The translations under genes were made by a program, and so were the position numbers. Below the pieces are notes generated by a model, which worked only from the letters and a program-made list of their open reading frames with translations, was not told where the DNA came from and did not search any database. From the NCBI GenBank assembly GCA_045430285.1, contig JAILXV010000001.1:62001-126000 (forward strand): a DNA stretch of 64,000 nucleotides, read 5' to 3'. Each line of letters starts with the position of its first letter. Positions within the stretch are counted from its first letter, which is position 1. The stretch is from Agarilytica sp045430285. GTDB lineage: Bacteria > Pseudomonadota > Gammaproteobacteria > Pseudomonadales > Cellvibrionaceae. Below, in pieces: positions 18,131 to 25,935 of this stretch.

Positions 18131-19690
18131 TCATGAAAATACCCCATGAGCGAACCATTCATTCTTATATAGGTCATGGAATACCCATAGCCGTACATGG
18201 TCATCCCGCTTAGCGACAAAATAATCACGGCCTGTGGGCTTCTTCCACCATAGGCCCTCGATTCGTTCTGGGCCTTGTAATAGTTCTAGCCTGCCTTTCC
18301 AAAATAAAGCATTTTGCTGTTGGCCTATTTTAACGGGGATATTAAATATCCAGCTTGGTCTGTCTGTTCGTACTGTTGGTGAATCCAGTTTGGTTGATGG
18401 TTTAATGTTGCAAATATTGGTTTTAGAGAATGAAAACTCTGGTATATGGGAGTCTTTGGGGGATAGGCTAAACACGGATTTTTCTCCTAAGCGGGCGTTA
18501 AGTTTTGCGGTGACGGTGGCAAGTGCATGTTGTTCGATATCGTATTGATGGTCGTTATGTGTATTGCGGTTTTCAAAATGTACGGGAAATATGTGTTCGC
18601 AGCGCAGTTCCAACACGTCAACCTCAAAAGGTAGAGGCTGGTTTTCTAGGTGGATCATCGTGAGTTCTTTGGCGAGGTTTGCATCACTATGTAAGCGTTC
18701 AACACAAACAGAAAAATTTTCCTGGTTTTGGTATATATCGTATAAATGCCAGAATAATTGTTGTGTTTGCCTTTGTTGCTTTACCAATTCATTCGTTAAG
18801 TCGGTGAGCAAGGTTTTTATTGGGTGCGCTAATTGTTCGCAGTTACTGACAGGGTAGTCAAATTGTATACTTTCAATAAATATGTGCTCGGGATGGTAAG
18901 TATCAACAGGCGCTTTAAACAATGCGCCCTGTTGAAGCGTATTATCGATACCAAGCATATCCGCCAGGTATTGACAGAAGTCTTCTGAAAAGCGTTTTCG
19001 TAAGCTGTGAAACGAAGCGGTTTCTATATGTGAAATAAGATCGTTAAAGGTAAAGAAACCACTTCTGTTTAGTTGTATAACACTGTTTGGATGTTCGTGT
19101 ATCAGCGTTAACGGAAGCGCTTTCAGTTGATTGATAAAAAAATCTTTGGAGTCGCTAATGGTTTTAAGGTTTTGATCGACATTTGCATATGTCAGTAACC
19201 AAGCAATCTGTTTTGTGTGGCCAAGGGCATAAATATAACTAAATGCCAGTGGCGCTAAGGCGGCTTTCATCGCGTTAAGTAATGAGTCGAGGCCCTTGAA
19301 TAGATTAATGCAGCGTGAAACTTCAATGATCACACCAATATCGTCATAAGTATTGCCATATTGCGTTTTGTTGCGTTCGATATGTGGGGTGATGTTATAT
19401 AAAGCCTCGCATATTATTTTTAACGACTGTGCTTCACTATCCAGTTCTCGCTCATACATTTTGTAGGGTATTGCGTTATCGTTGCTGTGTAGTAATTGCG
19501 CCGTGGTGGTTGATGTTCCTGGTTCAATGCCTAGGTCATGTAAGTTATCGCTTGTCGCACATATTGTATTTTTATCTGAGACCATGATGTTGGGGGTGTG
19601 ACGTTGCACCCCCAATGCTTCTAGGGGAAGGTGGGTTAATCGAATGGCAACCCATAATGACTGTGGCAGAGCGCACTTACCGAAAATCAT
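18131..19690 (-). CDS. imuB: ImuB, Y-family-like adaptor of the SOS mutasome
   Basis: The product has 519 residues. It starts with the conserved ImuB N-terminus (SLWVAIRLTHLPLEALGV) and ends with WWKKPTGRDYFVAKRDD and EWFAHGVFS, both typical of the family. ImuB resembles Y-family polymerases but lacks the catalytic acids; it bridges DnaE2, ImuA and the beta clamp. The ATG at 19690 overlaps the end of imuA by 14 bp, indicating translational coupling. Sequence is more diverged than dnaE2, as is usual for this subunit. Confidence 0.88.
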   Translation of the reverse strand: MIFGKCALPQSLWVAIRLTHLPLEALGVQRHTPNIMVSDKNTICATSDNLHDLGIEPGTSTTTAQLLHSNDNAIPYKMYERELDSEAQSLKIICEALYNITPHIERNKTQYGNTYDDIGVIIEVSRCINLFKGLDSLLNAMKAALAPLAFSYIYALGHTKQIAWLLTYANVDQNLKTISDSKDFFINQLKALPLTLIHEHPNSVIQLNRSGFFTFNDLISHIETASFHSLRKRFSEDFCQYLADMLGIDNTLQQGALFKAPVDTYHPEHIFIESIQFDYPVSNCEQLAHPIKTLLTDLTNELVKQQRQTQQLFWHLYDIYQNQENFSVCVERLHSDANLAKELTMIHLENQPLPFEVDVLELRCEHIFPVHFENRNTHNDHQYDIEQHALATVTAKLNARLGEKSVFSLSPKDSHIPEFSFSKTNICNIKPSTKLDSPTVRTDRPSWIFNIPVKIGQQQNALFWKGRLELLQGPERIEGLWWKKPTGRDYFVAKRDDHVRLWVFHDLYKNEWFAHGVFS

Positions 19691-20522
19691 GTTTTATAAT
19701 CTTCTTTAATGGGCGTGATGTTATTTTGGGGCTCAGAGCCAGATCATTTGATGCTTCTGCTATATTTTGTGTTTTATGTGTTGCAGATAAAGGAGAGGCG
19801 ATTGTTGTTTGATTGTTCAAGTATGGGTGAGGTAATAACGGTGCCCACGATTCGGGAATCGCAAGAGAAATAATCGACTCTCTTAACTTTCCTTTTTGTT
19901 TAAAAATCTGGATCTGTAAATCATATTCGTTCGGTCGCAGTACAAAGCGCAAGCCTGCAGGTGAACTTTGCTCTTTTGCGTGATACGGCCGAAATAACAC
20001 ATATAGGCCTTGGTGTTTTTGGCTGCTGAGTTGCAGTTTGCGTAACTGTGTATAACTCATGGCGTATTGCTGTGGCCAAGCAAAAACGATGGGGCTGGCG
20101 GGGGATTGGCTTAGCTCTACAAAGCTAGTAATAAATTCTTGGGCGTTTTGAGTTCGTACGACGATAATTTTATGTGTGTCGATATTGAGTTGTTGCAAAC
20201 CGCGGATAAAAGGCAGCGCTGGAGGGTTAATTAAAGCGATGTGCCCGCCTTTAGATGCCTGTATGATGTGATTAATTGCAGGGTGAAATAGCCACCATTC
20301 TCCCGCGTGGTAATGTTGGCATACATCAATGAGGCAGGCGCTGGGCCAGCCTTTATGTTGCAGGGCGTGATTGAGCTTCGGATAGCCGCTGTCGATGACG
20401 TTTGTCGTATTATTTTTGATGAATGTGTTTGAATGCCCTCGCCAAACGTCTGGACGACCGAGTAGTTGCTCGAGTAATGGCTGCGAGTTATTTGCGCTGT
20501 TGGTTGTTGTGTTGTGTGTCAT
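19677..20522 (-). CDS. imuA: ImuA, RecA/SulA-like SOS mutasome subunit
   Basis: The product has 281 residues from the ATG at 20522, or 288 from an ATG at 20543. It contains LLGRPDVWRGHSN near the N-terminus, the family signature for the translesion synthesis-associated protein ImuA, followed by a RecA-like core (WPSACLIDVCQHYHAGEWWLF, of which only part matches the P-loop, and GGHIALINPPALPFIRGL). ImuA helps ImuB and DnaE2 act at stalled forks. It is the first gene of the operon, immediately downstream of a LexA palindrome. Neither start has a good ribosome-binding site; I prefer 20522 because it leaves room for a leader after the LexA site. Confidence 0.85.
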   Translation of the reverse strand: MTHNTTTNSANNSQPLLEQLLGRPDVWRGHSNTFIKNNTTNVIDSGYPKLNHALQHKGWPSACLIDVCQHYHAGEWWLFHPAINHIIQASKGGHIALINPPALPFIRGLQQLNIDTHKIIVVRTQNAQEFITSFVELSQSPASPIVFAWPQQYAMSYTQLRKLQLSSQKHQGLYVLFRPYHAKEQSSPAGLRFVLRPNEYDLQIQIFKQKGKLRESIISLAIPESWAPLLPHPYLNNQTTIASPLSATHKTQNIAEASNDLALSPKITSRPLKKIIKHDFR

Positions 20523-20547
20523 AGTGGGGCAGCTCAAAAGCATTCAT

Positions 20548-20589
20548 ACAATGCAGTATACTGTTTAAATACACAGTATACTGCATTGT
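20548..20589. promoter_or_regulatory. LexA operator inside a 42-bp palindrome upstream of imuA
   Basis: CTGT at 20561-20564 and ACAG at 20573-20576, separated by eight A/T-rich bases, form an exact gammaproteobacterial SOS box. Both sides extend into perfect 17-bp inverted arms (20548-20564 and 20573-20589), each containing the self-complementary decamer CAGTATACTG. Two TATACT hexamers on the minus strand could serve as -10 elements, so bound LexA would block the imuA promoter. The site also lies 85-130 bp upstream of the divergent arfB gene. Confidence 0.92.
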
Positions 20590-20679
20590 CGCTTTTCGCA
20601 AGCTTTATGAGGTTTTTCCTCTAGGCGTTTGTCTAAGTTGGGTTTAAACAATGTTGACGATAGATAAAAGGCGGTGCCA

Positions 20680-21093
20680 GTGTTAGCGGTTTCTAACCAT
20701 ATATTGATCCCTGATGATGAGTTGGAGTTTTCAGCAATTCGTGCCCAGGGCTCTGGGGGGCAGAACGTCAATAAGGTCTCGTCTGCCATTCACCTGCGCT
20801 TTGATATAGCAGCCTCTTCACTGCCGGAGTTCTACAAAGAATCACTGCTCAGAACCCGTGATCAACGTATAAGTAAGGAGGGTGTGATCGTGATCAAGGC
20901 ACAAACGCACCGTACCCAAGAGAAGAATAGGCAAGAAGCCGGTGAGCGTTTACTTGAGATGATACGCAGTGCAGCGAATCAACCCAAAAAGCGGCGTGCG
21001 ACGAAGCCCACTAAATCATCTCAGCGAAAGCGTATGGACAAAAAAGTACAAAAAGGAAAGACAAAGTCCCTTCGAGGAAAGGTACAGTATTAG
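20680..21093 (+). CDS. arfB: Alternative ribosome-rescue factor ArfB (peptidyl-tRNA hydrolase)
   Basis: The product has 137 residues and frees stalled ribosomes by hydrolysing peptidyl-tRNA. The catalytic GGQ (residues 26-28) is in IRAQGSGGQNVNKVSSAIHL, and the basic C-terminal tail that enters the mRNA channel is present (RKRMDKKVQKGKTKSLRGK). The frame has no ATG at the proper place; GTG at 20680 has AAAGG eight bases upstream and gives the family N-terminus (MLAVSNHILIP), so I prefer it to the GTG at 20674. The last 98 bp are repeated at 30264-30361, which marks this gene's 3' end as an integration boundary of the RHS island. Confidence 0.93.
   Translation: MLAVSNHILIPDDELEFSAIRAQGSGGQNVNKVSSAIHLRFDIAASSLPEFYKESLLRTRDQRISKEGVIVIKAQTHRTQEKNRQEAGERLLEMIRSAANQPKKRRATKPTKSSQRKRMDKKVQKGKTKSLRGKVQY
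20996..21093 (+). repeat. Left copy of 98-bp direct repeat (3' end of arfB)
   Basis: This segment, from GTGCGACGAAGCCC to the arfB stop codon, recurs at 30264-30361 in the same orientation and at the same length. I count 10 differences, nine of them synonymous third-position changes and one Tyr-to-Phe change in the final codon. Confidence 0.9.
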
Positions 21094-21110
21094 GCGGCTT
21101 GCCTTTTCCT

Positions 21111-21395
21111 GGGTGTGTTGTCAGTGAGAGCAATATGCCTTTTATTTTGATTGTAATATCCCTGAAATAGTCCAAGTTTCTTCTCAATCTCATTCAAATG
21201 TCACAAAAAACCTGATCTAGGCACTCACGGTGAATAGTTCCAATAGCCTGTTCGACAAACGGGCGTCATATCGGTTTAGCAAGGAATGATTTTGGCTTCT
21301 TCGATGTCGAGTATTCTGAGATTGGCTTTCCATCGATGAAATTGAAACAGCGGATCGTTATCGCTAGATAGATAATTGATGGTTTTATGTTGACC
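21111..21395 (-). pseudogene. Decayed DDE transposase (integrase core C-terminal remnant), left copy
   Basis: Minus-strand translation gives, in three successive frames, pieces of an rve-type integrase core: SSDNDPLFQFHRWKANLRIL, then PFVEQAIGTIHRECLDQVF, then NEIEKKLGLFQGYYNQN. These match the end of IS3-like DDE transposases (final catalytic Glu in the PFVEQ/HREC segment). Stop codons and frameshifts separate the pieces, so it is inactive. Its 3' end faces the arfB stop, and a similarly decayed relative lies at 29964-30195. Confidence 0.8.
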
Positions 21396-21651
21396 AGCCT
21401 TACCTTCTATAAAGCGTGAGGCTCATCACGTTTTATACGTATAAAAAAATAATTATTCCCCTCTCGGCGTGTCGATCGTCTTGCCTTGGTAAGTCGCTGT
21501 GCGTGTTTTAAGCGAAATTAGTAATTCGCCATACTCGTCAGAATATAACACGGAAAGTTAAAAGAAAACGGACAGGCAAGAGCCAGTATCGTGTTTTGTC
21601 TTATTTAAATATGTCCTTATGGACGTAACATGCAAATTATGGGGGTAATGC

Positions 21652-23088
21652 GTGAAACCATCGAATGCCGTTTCGGCATCTAATTTTGTTGTGTATGGAG
21701 TTTTATTCTCAGCACTCATTTTTATTTCAAATATCTCGAATGCATTACCCGAAGCCGGTATTTCCCCGGCTACTTCGGGTTGGGTCGACAGTTTTCCACA
21801 CACAGCCTCAAATTTCACATTCGATGGGGAGCCAAAAGATATTTGCCAAACCCTATGGGATGCGGCAAGAGCTGCTGGTGGATATGGGGGCTCAAGTTAC
21901 GTCGGCTACAAGGCAACTGATGACCGGAATGGAGATTGTCTACATGACCACAATAATTGGCGTGGTATCCAGCCCTTTTATAGACCTAAAAAGCGTGAAG
22001 TATGCCCATATGGGTACACGAATAAAACTTCTGAGCAATACAATCGAGAAGGTACCTTTAATGTTCCAACAACAGAAATATGGTTGGATGGAACAAATAG
22101 AATAAAGTGGGTGACATTGTTTGATGACCCAGGCCTACAGTGTTTAGAGCCGCGCAAAGACGTCATACGAACAGAAGCAACTCATTGCACAAACCCTATT
22201 AATCTAAATACGGGTATCAAAACTCAATTTGAAACCGACTACCAAGGCAGCGGCCTTGACGCGCTGGTATTCAAACGCATCTATCGTAGCCATGAATCAT
22301 TTTCCAGTGGTATTACTGGAAAATGGTTAATGACAAGTGACATGTTTCTTGAAGATATGCCCGGCGTTACAGCCTCTTACCCTAGGCAGCTTCGTTTATC
22401 GTTCACCAACGGTAACCGTATTCACTTTACTGCATCCGGCTCACAGTGGGTTGCCAATGACGATAAAAAAGGCGTGATAACGCAAAACGCTAATGGTTGG
22501 GAATACACCGATGGTGGAAATACAAAATATCAATTTAATGATGATGGGCAACTCATTGAAGAGTTAGCTAGAAACGGTTCCATAAAATCCTATTCGTATG
22601 TGCAGTTAGGTGAAGCCGCAGGAAAGATACAAACCATTACAAATCGTGCGGGAAAAACTCTGCAACTGGCATATAACTCAAATGGACAATTAAAAAGTTT
22701 AACCGTACCCGGCGGCGCGATATACCAATACGCGTACGACGAAGATAATCGGTTTGCGTCCGTGACCTACCCGGATGACACGCCAGCCTATGAAACAGAC
22801 AATCATAAGCGCATATATGTTTACGAGAATGAGTCCTACCCTCGTGCACTCACCGGCATCATCGATGAAAGGGGGTCTCGGTATGCAACATGGTCATACA
22901 GTAATAACCGGGCTACTAGCAGCGAACACGCTAATGGGACAGACAAGATGACAATAAAATATGTGAATAATTTCACTACTGAAATTACAAACACACGAGG
23001 ACAGAAAACGGTTTACACCTTTGGCGATGTAAACGGAGTTATGCAAGTGACATCTGTCGTGGGTAACCCCGGAGGAACATGCCAATAA
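21652..23088 (+). CDS. Exported RHS N-terminal module protein 1
   Basis: The product has 478 residues from a GTG start with GGGGG upstream. It begins with a signal peptide (hydrophobic run YGVLFSALIFISNISNA), followed by a Cys-rich region without known match (about residues 40-175), a DUF6531-like segment (NPINLNTGIKTQFETDY near residue 183), and five or so YD-type RHS repeats (YAYDEDNRFASVTYPDD). It stops abruptly after VVGNPGGTCQ, where intact RHS proteins of this kind would run on into the core. The stop overlaps the start of the next gene. It is the first of four coupled RHS genes. I infer a periplasmic or secreted part of a split RHS shell; no experiment-based function is known to me. 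Confidence 0.8.
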   Translation: MKPSNAVSASNFVVYGVLFSALIFISNISNALPEAGISPATSGWVDSFPHTASNFTFDGEPKDICQTLWDAARAAGGYGGSSYVGYKATDDRNGDCLHDHNNWRGIQPFYRPKKREVCPYGYTNKTSEQYNREGTFNVPTTEIWLDGTNRIKWVTLFDDPGLQCLEPRKDVIRTEATHCTNPINLNTGIKTQFETDYQGSGLDALVFKRIYRSHESFSSGITGKWLMTSDMFLEDMPGVTASYPRQLRLSFTNGNRIHFTASGSQWVANDDKKGVITQNANGWEYTDGGNTKYQFNDDGQLIEELARNGSIKSYSYVQLGEAAGKIQTITNRAGKTLQLAYNSNGQLKSLTVPGGAIYQYAYDEDNRFASVTYPDDTPAYETDNHKRIYVYENESYPRALTGIIDERGSRYATWSYSNNRATSSEHANGTDKMTIKYVNNFTTEITNTRGQKTVYTFGDVNGVMQVTSVVGNPGGTCQ

Positions 23089-24422
23089 TGAAAATTAATT
23101 ACATTAAAATCAATATGATTGTATTTTTAGTCATAATAACCGTATTGAAAAGTCCAACAGTATTCGCATTTTCAGTGCCTGAGCGAGTCGAGTTTTGCGA
23201 CCGGTATGGCACCGTTGAAAAATGTTACGAGGACCCTCGGTCAGCCGCTATTATGGGATGCTATTTCCATAATGGTGAGGTTTTTGATCACATGGATGTA
23301 CCTCAACATTTCCGTGAAGTTCGCTCGGTATATTGTAAGAATGCTAACGGCGATGTGAACAAGCGGTTTACGTTTGGTAATCACGGGGTTTGTCCGCAGG
23401 GAACTGATAGCGTAGGAAGTCGCTGTATATTCGAGCCCGCGCAAGCAAATCCATTATTGATGTCTGCAACTAATTCTTGCGAGGCGGGCAGTGCGCCTTC
23501 ATTGTTTAACCCAATAAACACCGGTATTGGTACCAAGCACGAAGTTAAGGTGGATGTGCAATCAAGTTGGGTGGGTGGAATTAAGTTTGCACGTTATTAC
23601 AACAGCAGTAATTTTTTAAACGGATCAGAAGATCGTGAAGATGGCGTCGGGATCGGTTGGCGGCACACTTTTACGAGAAAAATTATTCACCAAAGTGCCT
23701 ATACACCCGATGACGTGGAAGTGTTTCGTCCTCGAGGTGGTTCACTGCATTTCCTCAATAATGGTGGGGACTGGATATCCAATGGCCAGCATACATACCT
23801 ATTAAATCAGCTTACGGGCGCTGGCGGTGTCACGGAAGGTTGGGAAGTTACTGCTCCGAGCGGCGTCATTGAAGTATTCGATGAAAGCGGAAAGCTTACT
23901 CAAATTCGATTCAAAAACCAGACAACATTTGACGTAATTTACAATAGCTATCTACAAATTGACCGTGTCACCAGTTCGCTGGGCGACTACGTTCAATTTA
24001 ATTATGCTAAACCGCACAGAATTTCTTCTGTGACGACGAAATCCGGTGACACTATATCTTACGCGTATGACGAACCAGGACATTTAACGCAAGTAAAATA
24101 CCTTGATGACACGCCATTAGATCAAAGCGATAACCCATCGATTACTTACCATTACGAAGATTCTAATTTCTCACACGCATTGACGGGTATCAGTAATGAA
24201 GCGGGTGTTCGTAGCGCAACGTGGATTTACGATGCTCAAGGCCGCTCTATCTCAAGCTCGCATGCTGGTGGTGCGGATACCGGCACAATTAATTACATTG
24301 ATGATTACACAACTGAAGTGACGAATGCGTTGGGCCAAAAAACTATTTACACGTTTGAGGTTATTGATGGCATTAAGAAGGTGGTGCTAGTTGTAGGTAA
24401 CCCAGGGGGAATATGCCAATGA
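23079..24422 (+). CDS. Exported RHS N-terminal module protein 2
   Basis: The product has 447 residues. It has an N-terminal hydrophobic export signal (MIVFLVIITVLKSPTVFAF), a Cys-containing leader region, a DUF6531-like segment (SLFNPINTGIGTKHEVKVD near residue 142), then RHS repeats (ISYAYDEPGHLTQVKYLDD) and the same end as its neighbours (VVGNPGGICQ). Two starts are possible: ATG at 23079 and ATG at 23088, the latter in a TAATG overlap with the stop of gene 1; GGAGGA lies at 23071. Either way translation is coupled. It is a diverged paralogue of modules 1 and 3, most alike over the last 150 residues. Confidence 0.8.
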   Translation: MPIMKINYIKINMIVFLVIITVLKSPTVFAFSVPERVEFCDRYGTVEKCYEDPRSAAIMGCYFHNGEVFDHMDVPQHFREVRSVYCKNANGDVNKRFTFGNHGVCPQGTDSVGSRCIFEPAQANPLLMSATNSCEAGSAPSLFNPINTGIGTKHEVKVDVQSSWVGGIKFARYYNSSNFLNGSEDREDGVGIGWRHTFTRKIIHQSAYTPDDVEVFRPRGGSLHFLNNGGDWISNGQHTYLLNQLTGAGGVTEGWEVTAPSGVIEVFDESGKLTQIRFKNQTTFDVIYNSYLQIDRVTSSLGDYVQFNYAKPHRISSVTTKSGDTISYAYDEPGHLTQVKYLDDTPLDQSDNPSITYHYEDSNFSHALTGISNEAGVRSATWIYDAQGRSISSSHAGGADTGTINYIDDYTTEVTNALGQKTIYTFEVIDGIKKVVLVVGNPGGICQ

Positions 24423-25852
24423 ATAATTATTTAGATAAAATCGTCGAATACGCGACGCATAATATTCATATAGCAAAACGTGCGTTAATTGTGGCAGTTT
24501 TAAGTACTGCCTCAATCTACGCATTTGCTTCAACTAACTCTTGTGCCTACTCAGCAACGATGGGGTCGGGAGATGTGTTTAGTTGCTTTTCGGAGCTTGA
24601 CTGCATTGCCACTACGATCAATGAATACGTACCTTTTAGGCAAAAACCACCAATGCAATGTTATGAGTATGCAGGGTGGTCCGGATCTCAAAATGTTGTA
24701 AGCCCAATTCCCAATAGGTTTAAGGTGTTGGTCGGGACGATATACTCAACAACGTCCCAAGTCTGTCATCCCGAAAGTGGGGGTTTCATAACTTATCATG
24801 GCATATGTGACTGCGACTGGTTTCACCGGTACGACTATGGTACTGGTACGTGTGGCGCACCGTTTTGGTCAAGAGACGTTAATAGTGGCGCACCCTTACA
24901 GTGTGGTGGAACGGACCCCGTTAATGTACTAACGGGCAACCACTTTCAACGTGAATCAATATTCAGCGGCGCGGGTAGCTTCCCCCTACGATTCAATTGG
25001 GTTTACAACAGCAACCGCGATGGTTGGCAACACAATTATCAGGCTACTTTTCGATATGAGTCCATCGTTGATATCAGTGGAAATACAGAAATCACCTACG
25101 GGGTGATAACTGAATCGGATGGCCGAGGTGTTTACTTTAATCCCACCGCACAAAATACATGGGCTGCACCGGGTAGTGTAAAAGAGCGCTTAGCGTTCGA
25201 GCAGGTGGGCAACATCATTGGGGATGAAACGAGTGTCGTTTATACCGACAAGAAGAACACAAAATATTATTTCTTTACTGGTGATTCCAATGGGGCTGGC
25301 GGCCGCTTGGAAAAAATAGCACATCAAAATGGGCTTTCGCAAACTCTAAATTATTCCGAAACGACATCTGAAAATTCAACCGGAAATTTATTATCGGTAA
25401 CGGATGGTTTGGGAAAGTCAATCTCATTTGAATACGACGCCGAAAATAATCTTGTTGCCGTAATTGCACCTGACAACAAAACGACAACATTCTCTTATGA
25501 TACGAACGGGATGTTGAGCAAGATTACATACCCAGATGCAACGCCCACAAATACAGCCGACAACCTTTATCGCGAGTTTCATTACGAAGACGCACGCTTC
25601 TTGAATATATTAACGGGCATTACAAACGAGAGGGGTATTCGATACGCCACGTGGACCCACGATGATCAAGGTCGAGCTATCTCTGCGCCGCATGCGGAAT
25701 ACGATGCTACCGTATCAATTGACTATGTGGATGATACCCATTCGCGCGTCACAAATTCATTGGGTGGTGACACAATGTATGAATACGGTTACATCGACGG
25801 TGTTGCAAAACTTACAAATGCCGTTGGCAGCCTAGGTGGAGCCTGCCAATGA
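24413..25852 (+). CDS. Exported RHS N-terminal module protein 3
   Basis: The product has 479 residues. A hydrophobic segment (RALIVAVLSTASIYAFAST) near residues 23-41 acts as export signal. A Cys-rich leader with CDCDWFHRYDYGTGTC follows, then a DUF6531-like start of the RHS region (CGGTDPVNVLTGNHFQRES near residue 163, as in canonical RHS and TcdB/TcC-like proteins), RHS repeats, and the shared end (GSLGGACQ). Starts at ATG 24413 or 24419 overlap the stop of gene 2 (ATGA arrangement). Its DUF6531 segment differs from that of modules 1 and 2, so the three modules are not recent duplicates. Confidence 0.8.
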   Translation: MPMNNYLDKIVEYATHNIHIAKRALIVAVLSTASIYAFASTNSCAYSATMGSGDVFSCFSELDCIATTINEYVPFRQKPPMQCYEYAGWSGSQNVVSPIPNRFKVLVGTIYSTTSQVCHPESGGFITYHGICDCDWFHRYDYGTGTCGAPFWSRDVNSGAPLQCGGTDPVNVLTGNHFQRESIFSGAGSFPLRFNWVYNSNRDGWQHNYQATFRYESIVDISGNTEITYGVITESDGRGVYFNPTAQNTWAAPGSVKERLAFEQVGNIIGDETSVVYTDKKNTKYYFFTGDSNGAGGRLEKIAHQNGLSQTLNYSETTSENSTGNLLSVTDGLGKSISFEYDAENNLVAVIAPDNKTTTFSYDTNGMLSKITYPDATPTNTADNLYREFHYEDARFLNILTGITNERGIRYATWTHDDQGRAISAPHAEYDATVSIDYVDDTHSRVTNSLGGDTMYEYGYIDGVAKLTNAVGSLGGACQ

Positions 25853-25935
25853 TTAACTTAAATCACAAAAATACCTTACAGATAAAAATACATCCAACAA
25901 TTGAAATGTTCAAGCGTACTTATGGGGGGCAAACC

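Noticed and set aside
21652..25852. The RHS splits as sequencing or frameshift errors in one long gene
   Set aside because: Each part has its own export signal, its own DUF6531-like segment and its own Cys-rich leader. A single frameshift would not add these.
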